Source: Caulobacter sp. UNC279MFTsu5.1
Lineage (GTDB): Bacteria; Pseudomonadota; Alphaproteobacteria; Caulobacterales; Caulobacteraceae
DNA: 46,213 bases
Assembly: GCF_900114015.1 (NCBI RefSeq)
Contig: NZ_FORN01000047.1
Location: 1 to 46,213 of the forward strand
Direction: 5' to 3'
Part shown: piece by piece, positions 22,896-31,472 of the stretch
Position numbering within the stretch: position 1 is the first letter of the stretch
Layout of the letters: each line of letters opens with the position of its first letter
Made by a program: the position numbers and the translations under genes
Notes under the pieces: generated by a model
Databases searched by the model: none
Seen by the model: only the letters and a program-made list of their open reading frames with translations
Told to the model about the DNA's origin: nothing

Positions 22896-24932
22896 CTAGA
22901 CGCTCGGATTCATACCCATGCCCTTGGCGTCGATGGCTTTCACCGCGAAGTCGAGGCGGGCCTTGTACTCGATCCCGTCGACCTCGAACCCGGTGCGCTC
23001 ATCCAGGAACACGCCGTCGTCGCCCTCGAGATAGGCGTACTCGATCGTGTCAATCTGAGAGTTGTCGGCGGCGTAGAACCACGGCACGGCGCCCGACGAG
23101 CGCGACAGCCGGGCCTCGACGACCACGTTGAACGCGTTCTCGTAGACGTTGGTCGTGCCCGGGGTGGCGCCGGCCTTCTGCGACACGGGCGAGCCCCGCA
23201 GCTTTAGCGCCGCGACCTTGTCCTTGGGCGCGACGATCATCCAGGCCGGGGTCGCCGAGATCGGGCGACCCTCGATCCCGACCTGGGCGGCCATCGCCTG
23301 TTCGGCGTCCGACCAGCTGTCTTCCGAGATCGCCGCTCCGGGGCGCAGGTTGCCATGGGTGGCGTGGAACAGCGGCACGCCGTCGCCCATGTTCGGGTTG
23401 GCGATCAACGGCGCATAGGCGGCATCGCTTTCGAAGTCGGCGGCCGCCCGGCCCCACATCGACGGGATGCGGGTGAAGGCGTCGACGTCGTCGTTGATGA
23501 TCGTCTGGCGGGTGATCGCGAAGCGCCGTCCGTAGGTGGCCAGGGCGTAGACTTCCTTGGCCTCGCCGATCGTCCCCATCTTGAACGATCCACCTTCAGG
23601 GACCAGCAGGAAGGATGGCGCGCCGCCCAGCTGCAGGCGCGTCACCTGACGGAAGTCCGGGACGGTCGCCCGGCGCTGCCACGCCTTGAACGTCTGCGGA
23701 ACGGCCTCGTAGCCCGCGCGCAAGGTGCGGTTGGAGACGTTCGACAAGACGTTCGGGAAATCGGACGTGGAGTGCTGGCGCAGGGCCAGGTCGGCGATCT
23801 CCCGGCGGCCCAGGCCCGACACCTTCTCGCCGTTCCGCTCGAGATTGCGACGAGTCATCTCCAGCAGGGACATGCCGCGGTACTCGCGCCCGGCTTCGTG
23901 CAGTTCGTTGGCCGGGTTGTGGCGGTGCAGCAGGGCCGAGGCCATGGCCATGCGCGCGGTGTCGCGTTCGTCGACGGTGACGCGGGCCGCGCCCATCGCC
24001 GGCGTTAGCGGCGTACGGGCCCGCTGCTGGTCGGCCGCCGAACGCATCAGCGCCTGGCGGGCCGCGTCCGGCGACAGGGTCGTGGCCCAGGTGCGCACCT
24101 GTTCGCCCTCGACGCCGAAGCTCCGGGCGAAGTCGACAAAATCGAGGACTTCGCCGGCGTCCATGCGAACGGCGCTCGCATCCGCCACGGCGGCGGGAGC
24201 CGCAGGCGCGGTGGCGGCGGGGGCCGCGGGCGAAGCCGGAGCCGCGGGGGCGGCTCGGGTCTCGGGCGCGGGGGCAGGGGCCGCCGGGTCGGCGGCGATC
24301 GTGGGGGCAACTTCCGGCGGCATGGCGCGGGTCTCCATTTCAATGATGCAGGGATGAAGGTCGTCCGCCGAACGCATCCCTGCGTCAGGATCGGCGGGAA
24401 CGGGCGTCAGGGAAGCTTCGGTCAGCTCCCAGCTGGTGACGAGGAAGATCGGGACGCCGCCTTCCTCGCCGGAACGGATCATCTTGAGCGGGCGATAGCC
24501 GATGCTGACGCCACGAAGGTTACCGGCGGCCACACGAGCTTCGGCCTCGCGACCGCGCGGGGTTTCCTGGTCGAAGCGGACCGGCGTCACCAGCTGGCCG
24601 CCTTCGATGCGGGCGCCGACCACGACGCCCAGCTGATCGGAAATCGACCAACGGTTATGGCTGTCTAGAAGAGGGACCTGGTCGGCGTCGATCCGCGTCG
24701 TGACCAGCGCCTGCGGGCTCATGTCGAGCTCTTCGAGGTAAGGGCCATCCCAACCCCATCGCAGGACCCGCGTGCCCGTCGCGGCCGTCAGGTCGACGGT
24801 GTGGGTTTCGGGGTTGTAGCTCGACGGCGCTGCGGCGCGACGTTGGGTCGGGAGACGGGTTTCCCGACGGGTGACGACAGGGGCGGGGACCGCCGGGTCG
24901 GCGGCGATCGTGGGGGCAACTTCCGGCGGCAT
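22896..24932 (-). CDS. Prohead protease / major capsid protein fusion
   Basis: This is a 678-residue protein. Residues about 38-185 look like an S78-type prohead protease, with candidate catalytic His92 (LLDSHNR), Ser143 (LRGVSIGYRP) and an acidic residue in ELTEAS (169-172). A repetitive Ala/Pro linker (about 205-252) follows, then a scaffold-like helical stretch and the capsid fold (about 375-678). The N-terminal MPPEVAPTIAADP is repeated at residue 204, from an exact 47-bp duplication. The second copy again has an ATG (24323) behind GGAGA, so the capsid half may also be made alone. AGGAGA precedes ATG 24932. The capsid is expected to be matured by self-cleavage. Confidence 0.85.
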   Translation of the reverse strand: MPPEVAPTIAADPAVPAPVVTRRETRLPTQRRAAAPSSYNPETHTVDLTAATGTRVLRWGWDGPYLEELDMSPQALVTTRIDADQVPLLDSHNRWSISDQLGVVVGARIEGGQLVTPVRFDQETPRGREAEARVAAGNLRGVSIGYRPLKMIRSGEEGGVPIFLVTSWELTEASLTPVPADPDAGMRSADDLHPCIIEMETRAMPPEVAPTIAADPAAPAPAPETRAAPAAPASPAAPAATAPAAPAAVADASAVRMDAGEVLDFVDFARSFGVEGEQVRTWATTLSPDAARQALMRSAADQQRARTPLTPAMGAARVTVDERDTARMAMASALLHRHNPANELHEAGREYRGMSLLEMTRRNLERNGEKVSGLGRREIADLALRQHSTSDFPNVLSNVSNRTLRAGYEAVPQTFKAWQRRATVPDFRQVTRLQLGGAPSFLLVPEGGSFKMGTIGEAKEVYALATYGRRFAITRQTIINDDVDAFTRIPSMWGRAAADFESDAAYAPLIANPNMGDGVPLFHATHGNLRPGAAISEDSWSDAEQAMAAQVGIEGRPISATPAWMIVAPKDKVAALKLRGSPVSQKAGATPGTTNVYENAFNVVVEARLSRSSGAVPWFYAADNSQIDTIEYAYLEGDDGVFLDERTGFEVDGIEYKARLDFAVKAIDAKGMGMNPSV
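24164..24180. repeat. Dispersed palindrome, copy 6 (variant)
   Basis: TGCGAACG-G-CGCTCGCA is identical to copy 4. It lies in the linker between the protease and capsid parts of the fusion gene. Confidence 0.75.
24281..24327 (-). repeat. 47-bp duplication with possible internal start
   Basis: These 47 bases are identical to 24890-24936, which span the start codon of the fusion gene, and lie 609 bases (203 codons) away in the same frame. On the minus strand the copy places ATG 24323 about ten bases after GGAGA. It is therefore a plausible internal start for a free capsid precursor of 475 residues. Confidence 0.75.
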
Positions 24933-24936
24933 GGCG
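24890..24936 (-). repeat. 47-bp duplication, copy at the gene start
   Basis: This is the first copy of the direct repeat described at 24281-24327. It covers the start codon (24932) and the first 14 codons of the protease/capsid gene. Confidence 0.8.
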
Positions 24937-24941
24937 GTCTC

Positions 24942-26444
24942 CTAGTTTTCCTCGGAAGCGCGCTTTGGCGCGATGTAGCCGGCAGGCCGCTGCAGGCCGC
25001 CACTGCCGTCGACGCGTCGCGCGTCCGTGTCGAACACCAGGCCCGCTGCGTCGGTCGTATCCTGCCAGGCCTTGACCTCGGCGGCGTGCTCGACCGGATC
25101 GATCCCGCGTTCCGACAGCGCCTTGGGCACGGACTTCAGGCCGGCGCGGATCTCGGCCTTTTCGCCCGCCGTGTCCTTGATCGGATCCGTCACGCGACGG
25201 ATCGGCGGCGAGTACTTGGGCTTGACAGCCATGAAACGCCTGTCGCCGGTCTCGAGGGCCAGGCGGCGCATCCGACGCTTGACGGCCTTGGCGACCATCA
25301 GCGGGATCATCACGTTTTGCTGGCGCACATCGAGCAGCTGCAGCTCGCCCAGGCGCGCGGCGCGCAGGCTCGTGTAGCTGCTGTCGGTCACGTCGCCGGT
25401 CACCAGGTGGTAGGGCGAGAGCGCGGCGGTCGCGGCCGCGACCTGTTGCTTGATGAAACCGGTCGTATCGCCGCCGGATGGCGGCTGCACCGCTGTTGCG
25501 GTTTCGCCGGCCCGGGCCCGAAGGATCATGCCAGGCCTGACCGTGTCGGGCAGCCTGTCGCCGCTCACCGAAACCGAGGCCGCCGAACCCTCGTCAAACG
25601 GGGAAGTCGGCCCGCCGTTGTCTGGCGGGGTCAGAACCAGCGCCAGGCACGCCGCGATTTTCTCCTTGAGCATCCGCGCCTGCTCGGTGTCGGCGATATC
25701 GCGGAAATCCATGGCGTAGGGCGCGAACCACGAGATCCCACGCGATTGGCTTGCCCGCCGCTGCCGGAAGACATGGTCGACGTCCTCCACCGAATGGAAC
25801 ACCGAGCGCCCCCACATGCCGCCGGCGTCGCCAGGGTGATAGGGGAACAGCCAATAGCCGACCCGATGATTGCGGGCGTTGAACTGGACGCCCTGCACGA
25901 TGCGGCCGCCGTCAGACAGCTCCTCGTTCTTGCCGTCGTCGAGGTAGTCGCCCTCGAGGATCCGGATGAACCCATCAGGGCCCGTGTCGTCCGGCTCCCA
26001 GGCGACCAGCATGTCGCCGCCTTCGGCCATGCCGCTGAACACCAGCTCCTGAGCGCCGTAGAAGTCCTGCCAGCCGTCGACCGGGCTTTCCGCCCAGCTG
26101 TCCCAATCCTCCTGGGCCTTCTTTTGGACTGCCTCGTCGGGATGGGTCATGCGCACGGCGATCCCGTCGCCGATCGTGGCGGCCACCATGTGCTCCAGGG
26201 TGTTGGCCGCGTACTTGGTGTTGCGGACCAGCTCACGCACGCCGTTGCGGGTCCCCTTGAGGCCCTGCTTGATCTCGCGATCGGCGCTCCCGTTGGTCCG
26301 CTTCCAGTTCTGTGTGCGGCGGCCGTGCCCGGCCGCGTCGTACTGGCGCTGCAGCTGCAGGGCGGTGCGCTCGGCCTCGCGCTTGCGCACCAGGTTCGGC
26401 GCGAAGGGCTCGATGAAGCGGTCGATCAGTCGGCCCAGGCGCAT
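24942..26444 (-). CDS. Portal protein, lambda gpB family
   Basis: This is a 500-residue protein. It opens with the basic, helical start typical of lambda-type portals and has an AREL-like RELVRNTKYAANTLEHMV segment (about 69-87), a DGFIRILEGDYLDDG segment (about 157-171), a YWLFPYHPGD segment (about 198-207) and the conserved WFAPYAMDFRDI region (about 242-253). The portal is the dodecameric ring through which TerL pumps DNA. It starts three bases after the gpW-like gene and ends ten bases before the capsid fusion. Confidence 0.9.
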   Translation of the reverse strand: MRLGRLIDRFIEPFAPNLVRKREAERTALQLQRQYDAAGHGRRTQNWKRTNGSADREIKQGLKGTRNGVRELVRNTKYAANTLEHMVAATIGDGIAVRMTHPDEAVQKKAQEDWDSWAESPVDGWQDFYGAQELVFSGMAEGGDMLVAWEPDDTGPDGFIRILEGDYLDDGKNEELSDGGRIVQGVQFNARNHRVGYWLFPYHPGDAGGMWGRSVFHSVEDVDHVFRQRRASQSRGISWFAPYAMDFRDIADTEQARMLKEKIAACLALVLTPPDNGGPTSPFDEGSAASVSVSGDRLPDTVRPGMILRARAGETATAVQPPSGGDTTGFIKQQVAAATAALSPYHLVTGDVTDSSYTSLRAARLGELQLLDVRQQNVMIPLMVAKAVKRRMRRLALETGDRRFMAVKPKYSPPIRRVTDPIKDTAGEKAEIRAGLKSVPKALSERGIDPVEHAAEVKAWQDTTDAAGLVFDTDARRVDGSGGLQRPAGYIAPKRASEEN

Positions 26445-26447
26445 GGC

Positions 26448-26672
26448 CTACTCCCGATCGAACGCGACGGCGGAGAAGCCGAACGAGGAAGACGACCGGC
26501 CCGCGACGCCGGCCGCGGCCGCCGCCAGGCCTTCGAAATACGTGATCCGGTTCCGGATGTCGGCGAACGACTGGTAGGTCACCCGCTCGCCGTTGCTCTC
26601 GATCGTCAGTTCGCCGGTGGCCAACGCGCCGCGAAGCGCCGCGATCTCGGTCGTGTAGTCGGGTGCGGGCAT
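26448..26672 (-). CDS. Head-tail connector, gpW-like
   Basis: This 74-residue protein has an N-terminal helix (TTEIAALRGALATG), a short hairpin (TIESNGERVTYQSF) and a second helix (DIRNRITYFEGLAA), the compact pattern of lambda gpW, which binds under the portal after packaging. Its place between TerL, which it overlaps by TGATG, and portal is the lambda gene order A-W-B. Confidence 0.85.
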   Translation of the reverse strand: MPAPDYTTEIAALRGALATGELTIESNGERVTYQSFADIRNRITYFEGLAAAAAGVAGRSSSSFGFSAVAFDRE

Positions 26673-28834
26673 CAGAGGCTCCAGCCTGAAGTGTCGATCC
26701 AGGAGTCGGCCGCGACGGCCGGCTCGTCAGGGATAGGGTCGGCCGCCGCCCGGGAGGACGAGGCGGCGGCCGGTTCGGGCGCCGCCGAGGGGAAAGCGGT
26801 GTCCGGAACGGGGCGATTGGCCAGGGCGATCAGGTCGCCCTGCAGGGGATCGACGCTGGCGTAGCGATCGGCCTGCAGGGCCAGCCACTCGGCGTCGCTG
26901 CGGCTGTCCAGCGCCATCGCCTCGGCGGCGGCGCGGTTATAGACGCGGCAGTCGAGCCAGTGGTTTTCCCGGCCCGCTTCCTTGCGCCAGACCCGCCGGG
27001 CCTGGCCGTTCTTGGTTTCGGTGACGACGCTTTCCGACGTCAGCATGTCGAAGTAGTCGGCGCCGGCGTCGCGCCCGAAGTGGATGCGGCCCCGGAACGG
27101 CTCGGGCCGGCCACCCTTGGCCGCCTCCTCGGCCGCGGCGATCGACGTACGCAAGTGGCCGTAGAAGCTGAACTTGGCCCCGAACGTGCCGACCAGGTAG
27201 GCGTCGTCGCCGGCCTGCTTGCGACGCTTGCGCCGGTTGTTCTTGCCGACCTCGAAGGCGATGGCCTGGCCGCGCCCCAGGATCGGCAACGTCCAGCCGT
27301 CTCGCCCGAAGACCGGGAGGCGCTTGGCCGACCGCCGGCAGAAGGCCTTGGCCGCCTCGGTGTGATAGCCGGCGTCGACGCAGATCTGGTCGAACCCGTA
27401 CTGGCGGCCGCCCGGCAGGGTGAACTTGCGGGTAGCCACCTCTTCCAGGCGGGCCCAGGCCCCCTCGCCGGCGACGTCGGTCGCGCCCGGCAGGAAGCCG
27501 TGATCGAGGCTCCAGTTCTCCAGTCCGGCGCCCCAGCCCAGGGCCTCGTAGTAGATCCCGTCGCCCTGGATGTCGGCGCCGAGCGTGAACACGCACGGCC
27601 CCCACGGGACCTGGCCCTTGCCCCAGTCCTGTTCGCGCAGGACCTCGAGACTCTCGGCAGGGGGAGCGTCGCCCTTCAGGACGAACTCGTCGCCCATGTC
27701 CAGGTTCGTCCAGACGCGAAGCTTGTTCACGTCGCCCTGGGCCGCCACGAAGGCGACGCAGAGCTGAGCCCAGGTCATGAACGCCGTGATGATCCCGGTG
27801 ATATGGTAGCCGGGCTGTCGCCCCTGCAGATCACGCGATCGCCAGAATGCCATCTCCTGCTCGGCCATGACCCGAGGCGGTTTTTGGCCGTCGAGCTCGA
27901 CCGTCGGAACCCAACCGTCGATCATCGACATCTGGGCCTTTTCCCAGTGCTTGATTGAAACGCCGCAGCAGGGCGTGACGAGCTCGACGAGATCCGGGCG
28001 GCCATCCGGCCAGCGCAGGTCCTCGAAGATCGGATCGAAGCGCGAACCGCAGTGGCGGCATTTCAGGTAGTACCGGCGGCGATCGCTTTTCGCGTAGCGC
28101 GCCCCAATCTTCGAGGCGCCCTTGTTCGTGCCGGTGGAGATCCCGAGCCGCTTCGAAAGACCCTGACGCGTGTAGGTCCGAAGACGGGCGGTGACCATGC
28201 CCTCCGGCGAGCCCTGGTTGTCCAGGTTGTCGGGGAACTGGTCGAGATCGTCCTCGATCGCATAACGGATCGAGTGCTGGCGCAGCGTCGCGGCCGAATT
28301 GGCCCCTGCGATCAACATCCAACCGCCGCGGGCGAAGCGCACGCGATTGCCCGTTGAACCGCCGCCGCCTCTTGCCCGTTTGGGCATGATCGTGCCGCGC
28401 TTCTCTGGGTCCAGGCGAGGGGAAGCCTCGACCATGGGCCAGAACTTCTCGGCGACCCAGTCCTTGGCCGCGGTGATCGTGGCCTGAACATACATCAGTG
28501 GCCCAGGGGCTACGTCGCTGATGTAACCGATCCAGTTTTCGCCCGACGCCGATCCGCCGGACTGAGCGCACTTCAGTATGTTGATCTCGCTGCACGGATC
28601 GTGCGGCGAGAGCTTGTCCATGATCTCGACCAGGTAAGGCGCGGTCTCGTGCGACCAAGCGCCCGGGTAGGCGCTGTCCTCCGGAAACTTTCGATGCTTT
28701 AGCGCCCATTCTGACACCGAGATCTTAGCTGGCGGGCGGACCCCTTGGGCGAACGCCTTGGAGATGCGAGCGGCGTTCGCACCCAGAACCTCAGCAGCTT
28801 GGGGCGAAGGCATCACGAACGATGGCGCGTTCAT
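26672..28834 (-). CDS. Terminase large subunit, gpA family
   Basis: This 720-residue protein has a gpA-type ATPase in the N-terminal half, with the deviant Walker A-like segment KCAQSGGS (88-95) and an acidic YAIEDDLDQFP segment near residue 190. The C-terminal half holds the nuclease domain (FTLGADIQGDGIYYE near 415, an ICVDAGY segment near 480). It pumps and cuts concatemeric DNA, probably at cos sites as for gpA relatives. Dispersed palindrome copy 7 lies in codons 18-24. The gene is separated from TerS by a cargo gene on the other strand. Confidence 0.92.
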   Translation of the reverse strand: MNAPSFVMPSPQAAEVLGANAARISKAFAQGVRPPAKISVSEWALKHRKFPEDSAYPGAWSHETAPYLVEIMDKLSPHDPCSEINILKCAQSGGSASGENWIGYISDVAPGPLMYVQATITAAKDWVAEKFWPMVEASPRLDPEKRGTIMPKRARGGGGSTGNRVRFARGGWMLIAGANSAATLRQHSIRYAIEDDLDQFPDNLDNQGSPEGMVTARLRTYTRQGLSKRLGISTGTNKGASKIGARYAKSDRRRYYLKCRHCGSRFDPIFEDLRWPDGRPDLVELVTPCCGVSIKHWEKAQMSMIDGWVPTVELDGQKPPRVMAEQEMAFWRSRDLQGRQPGYHITGIITAFMTWAQLCVAFVAAQGDVNKLRVWTNLDMGDEFVLKGDAPPAESLEVLREQDWGKGQVPWGPCVFTLGADIQGDGIYYEALGWGAGLENWSLDHGFLPGATDVAGEGAWARLEEVATRKFTLPGGRQYGFDQICVDAGYHTEAAKAFCRRSAKRLPVFGRDGWTLPILGRGQAIAFEVGKNNRRKRRKQAGDDAYLVGTFGAKFSFYGHLRTSIAAAEEAAKGGRPEPFRGRIHFGRDAGADYFDMLTSESVVTETKNGQARRVWRKEAGRENHWLDCRVYNRAAAEAMALDSRSDAEWLALQADRYASVDPLQGDLIALANRPVPDTAFPSAAPEPAAASSSRAAADPIPDEPAVAADSWIDTSGWSL
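28765..28781. repeat. Dispersed palindrome, copy 7 (variant)
   Basis: TGCGAGCG-G-CGTTCGCA, with one mismatch between arms, lies near the 5' end of the TerL gene. Confidence 0.75.
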
Positions 28835-28877
28835 AAACCCTCGCTATGGTGGAGCTTCAAACTGGGAGATCAGAGAC

Positions 28878-29702
28878 ATGCGCCGGAAGGGCTCGCCAGC
28901 ACCCACTCAAGCCGCTGTCGTTGCACTAACCCTTGCCTTGGTTGCGGGATGCGGCGCGCTGGCGGCGACGCCTCCGAGCGTTCAAGCTCCGCTAACGTCG
29001 CGACCGACTAGCGCCTCAGAGCCCATGATCAGCAAGAAGGCGGCCGAAGCGCAGACAGCGCGTGCGCTTGCGAAAGCCGAGGAGACGAGGGCCGCGAAGG
29101 ATCTGCGCGCGCAGGAGGCGATGGCAGAATGGGCGAAGTGGATGTGTATAGTGACCGGCATTCAGGCCTTCATCGGCTTGGCCAGTCTGCTCGGTCTCGC
29201 TTTCACCGTCGTGTTCGCCAAGAGTTCGGCGGATGACAGTGGACGATCAGCGGACGCCGCCTCCCAGGCTCTTGAGCACACCGTTGAGACCTCGAAGCGA
29301 CAACTAAGGGCGTATGTCTCGGTCCAGCAGTCCAGCTGCGAAGTCTATGGTGGGGCCGACCCCGAGGTACGAGTGATTTTTCGCAACAGCGGCCAAACGC
29401 CGGCTCGGTTTCGCTCGGCCGGGGTACTGGTTTTTCACCCGGTGAACCAGGTCGTCATGCCGCAAGTGAGCTATGCTGCTGAGCCCTATAGAGAGATCGG
29501 TGCCGGTGGAGACGTCACCATGTTCATACAATTGCACCGTCAAATTACGGCTCAAGACTACAACGACTACGTTAACGGACAGCAACGATTCATGCTGTAC
29601 CTGGACTACGAGTACTTTGACGTTTTTGACGACCGGCACGCGCGAGGGGTCCGCGCGACGGTCAAAATTCAATCCGGTGCGCATATCCTAGTTGAGTGCT
29701 GA
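28878..29702 (+). CDS. Cargo gene: lipoprotein/membrane protein of unknown function
   Basis: This is a 274-residue protein. ATG 28878 has GGGAGA eight bases upstream. Residues 1-25 form a lipoprotein signal with lipobox L-V-A-G-C. A charged helical stretch (45-90) and a second hydrophobic segment (about 93-116, near W-M-C-I-V-T-G) follow. The C-terminal 150 residues start with a QLRAYVSVQ segment and read as a beta domain, as in a widespread type of membrane-anchored hypothetical protein. A later start (MISKK, about residue 49) would remove the lipobox. It interrupts the TerS-TerL pair on the opposite strand, overlaps the TerS stop by 15 bases and is AT-richer. Function is unknown; a surface or envelope role in the lysogen is inferred. 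Confidence 0.75.
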   Translation: MRRKGSPAPTQAAVVALTLALVAGCGALAATPPSVQAPLTSRPTSASEPMISKKAAEAQTARALAKAEETRAAKDLRAQEAMAEWAKWMCIVTGIQAFIGLASLLGLAFTVVFAKSSADDSGRSADAASQALEHTVETSKRQLRAYVSVQQSSCEVYGGADPEVRVIFRNSGQTPARFRSAGVLVFHPVNQVVMPQVSYAAEPYREIGAGGDVTMFIQLHRQITAQDYNDYVNGQQRFMLYLDYEYFDVFDDRHARGVRATVKIQSGAHILVEC

Positions 29703-30335
29703 TCCAGACGAATGCTGGTCATCGTCATCAGGTAGTACGTCCGCAAGCAACGTATCGACTGCGGTTTCCGTAGCGAGCGACGCTTCGAGTTCGCCAGCCA
29801 CTTGGTCGAACAGGCCGTCGAGACCGTCTCCCAGAAGCGTGACGATCGCCCTCGGATCGATCTCCGCCGCCAAACGCTCAGCGAGCTTGCGCACCAGGCC
29901 ATGACTGCGCTCACGAAGCATACGACCCATGTCCGCCGCTCGCCGCTCGTATTCCGGCAGCGACACCAGTTGGCCCAATAGGCGACCGTTCTCGATCTGC
30001 CGGGTAGTGGTTCGCTCACGCATTTCCGCAAGCCGCGCCTCTTCTAAGGCGTTCATCGCTGGCAAAGTCCGCGACGATGAAGATCCGGCCCCTTCCCCCG
30101 GAGTGGAGGGCAACTGTTCGGCAGCCGCCTGCTCGGCCTTGCGGGGACGGCCTCGTGTCGTGTCGACCGACGCCCGGATCAGCAAGGCTGAGCGCTCGGC
30201 GTCCACCAGTTGCCGGCCTGGACGATCCGGGTCTGGGCTGAAGAGGATCAGGCCTTTCTTGTTCCAGTTCGAAACCGCCGACGGCCCGACATTCATGTGG
30301 GCAGCGAACTCGCCCTTTGTCATCAATGAGGGCAT
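29688..30335 (-). CDS. Terminase small subunit, Nu1-like
   Basis: This 215-residue protein has an N-terminal winged helix-turn-helix (TKGEFAAHMNVGPSAVSNWNKKGLI) and a GRQLVDAERSALLI segment, as in Nu1-type small terminases that bind the packaging site. A Pro/Ser linker follows, then a long helical C-terminus (about 85-200) probably used for oligomerisation and TerL contact. ATG 30335 is preceded by GAAGG. It should be the first gene of the late operon. Confidence 0.85.
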   Translation of the reverse strand: MPSLMTKGEFAAHMNVGPSAVSNWNKKGLILFSPDPDRPGRQLVDAERSALLIRASVDTTRGRPRKAEQAAAEQLPSTPGEGAGSSSSRTLPAMNALEEARLAEMRERTTTRQIENGRLLGQLVSLPEYERRAADMGRMLRERSHGLVRKLAERLAAEIDPRAIVTLLGDGLDGLFDQVAGELEASLATETAVDTLLADVLPDDDDQHSSGSALN

Positions 30336-30498
30336 GAATTCACGGCCTTCATAATGAATTGCAGCCCGGAACTAACGGAACGTCGCACTCAGCCGCACCG
30401 CATAGGGGCGGGGGTGGCCTGGAAGGACCCGGGCCGGTGAGGTCGGGGCGCGGAAACCCTTGTGGCGTAAGGGGTTGCGCGGTGTCGCGGCCAACAGA
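30336..30498 (-). promoter_or_regulatory. Upstream region of the late operon; candidate cos/promoter
   Basis: This gene-free stretch lies directly upstream of TerS, where lambda-like phages place cos and where late transcription would enter. It holds a GC-rich partial palindrome (CCGCATAGGGGCGG, near 30398-30411) and small AATTCAT-type repeats beside the TerS start, but I cannot identify a promoter or nick site with confidence. Confidence 0.35.
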
Positions 30499-30528
30499 AA
30501 GCCCGCCTCGACGGGGTCGGGCGGGCTT
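30499..30528 (-). terminator. Intrinsic terminator of the replication operon
   Basis: On the minus strand, AAGCCCGCC pairs with GGCGGGCTT around a 12-base loop, followed by TCTGTT. It sits 36 bases after the stop of the gene at 30564-31472 and before TerS, so it should end the leftward early transcript and may be the point where late antitermination acts. Confidence 0.75.
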
Positions 30529-30563
30529 CGGTGCGCAGTTCAACGCTTGGTCCTTTTCATGAA

Positions 30564-31472
30564 TTAGCTGCCCCCGATTCGCAAGCCCCCATTGCCGTGA
30601 AGCGCCGCGAGCGCGACCCGAAGCCCGACCTTCAGCGCCTGCAGGTTGGTGCGCCGGGTGTTGCCGCCGCCACCGACGGACGCGATCGTTCGCCCCTCAC
30701 CGGCCACAGCCCTGAGCATGGACAGCGCCCGGCCCGTGCGATCAGCCGCGGCGACGGCCGTCTCGACGCCGGTCAGGCGCACACCGGCATAGGCGCGGAA
30801 GAGGCCAGCGGCCACGGCGCCATGGCTGCTGTCTCGGATCGACCGGGGGCGGTCCTCCAGCTGGGAGCCCAGGCCCGCGCCCTTGCCCGCCTGTTCGAAC
30901 AGCAGTCGATAGGCCAAGCCCACCCGCTCGTCGGTCTCGGTGAGAGCGCCGCTCTCAACCAGGGACCGCAGGCCGTCCCGGCTCTTGATCCGCTTGGCCC
31001 CGGCGTCGTTGTAGGTCTCGACCTTCTCGCCCCGGCGCATGGCCTGGTCGACGGCGGCGACGACGGCCGAGCCGAGCTCCTGCTGCACGCCCTTGATCAG
31101 CTGATAGCTCTCGCGTTGAGCCTCGGCCCGGGCGGCCTTGCCGACATAGAGCTGGTGGTTGAGACGGTAGGCCCGGCTGAGCCGCGAGCGCTGGTCTTCG
31201 GTCAGGCCAAACTGCACGGCGTTGCGCAGCAGATAGACGGCCGCGCCTTCGTCCGGAGCCCGCTCGACGAACGGCGTGACGTCGCGTCCCACCGCGTCAC
31301 ACCCGGCGTCCCACTTCTTTCTTTTGATTTTCTTAGATAAATTAGAAGGTGTGACGGATGGGACGGGTGTGACGGATACACCCGTCCCCGCGCCCGCTCG
31401 CTCCTGCGGGGGGTTGGGTGGCGTCCCAGGCGTCACACCCGTCACGGGCGGCGGATTACTCTTGCCACTCAA
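30564..31472 (-). CDS. Possible late regulator or replication accessory protein
   Basis: The product has about 302 residues if it starts at TTG 31472, which has GGAG eight bases upstream and overlaps the previous gene by 17 bases. No ATG fits the conserved part. The first 45 residues are Thr/Val/Pro-rich (repeated VTP), followed by a Lys-rich patch; the rest is helical with Arg-rich surfaces. The C-terminal 60 residues (from LRAVAGEG) resemble the end of DUF6456-type DNA-binding proteins, with low confidence. As the last early gene, just before terminator and late operon, it sits where phages encode Q-like late activators. Its 5' part contains the candidate origin. Confidence 0.55.
   Translation of the reverse strand: MSGKSNPPPVTGVTPGTPPNPPQERAGAGTGVSVTPVPSVTPSNLSKKIKRKKWDAGCDAVGRDVTPFVERAPDEGAAVYLLRNAVQFGLTEDQRSRLSRAYRLNHQLYVGKAARAEAQRESYQLIKGVQQELGSAVVAAVDQAMRRGEKVETYNDAGAKRIKSRDGLRSLVESGALTETDERVGLAYRLLFEQAGKGAGLGSQLEDRPRSIRDSSHGAVAAGLFRAYAGVRLTGVETAVAAADRTGRALSMLRAVAGEGRTIASVGGGGNTRRTNLQALKVGLRVALAALHGNGGLRIGGS

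Noticed and set aside
30941..30957. TGAGAGCG-C-CGCTCTCA as an eleventh copy of the dispersed palindrome
   Set aside because: The arms differ at the same position in both halves and lack the core GCGA; it may be a related or chance palindrome and was not counted.
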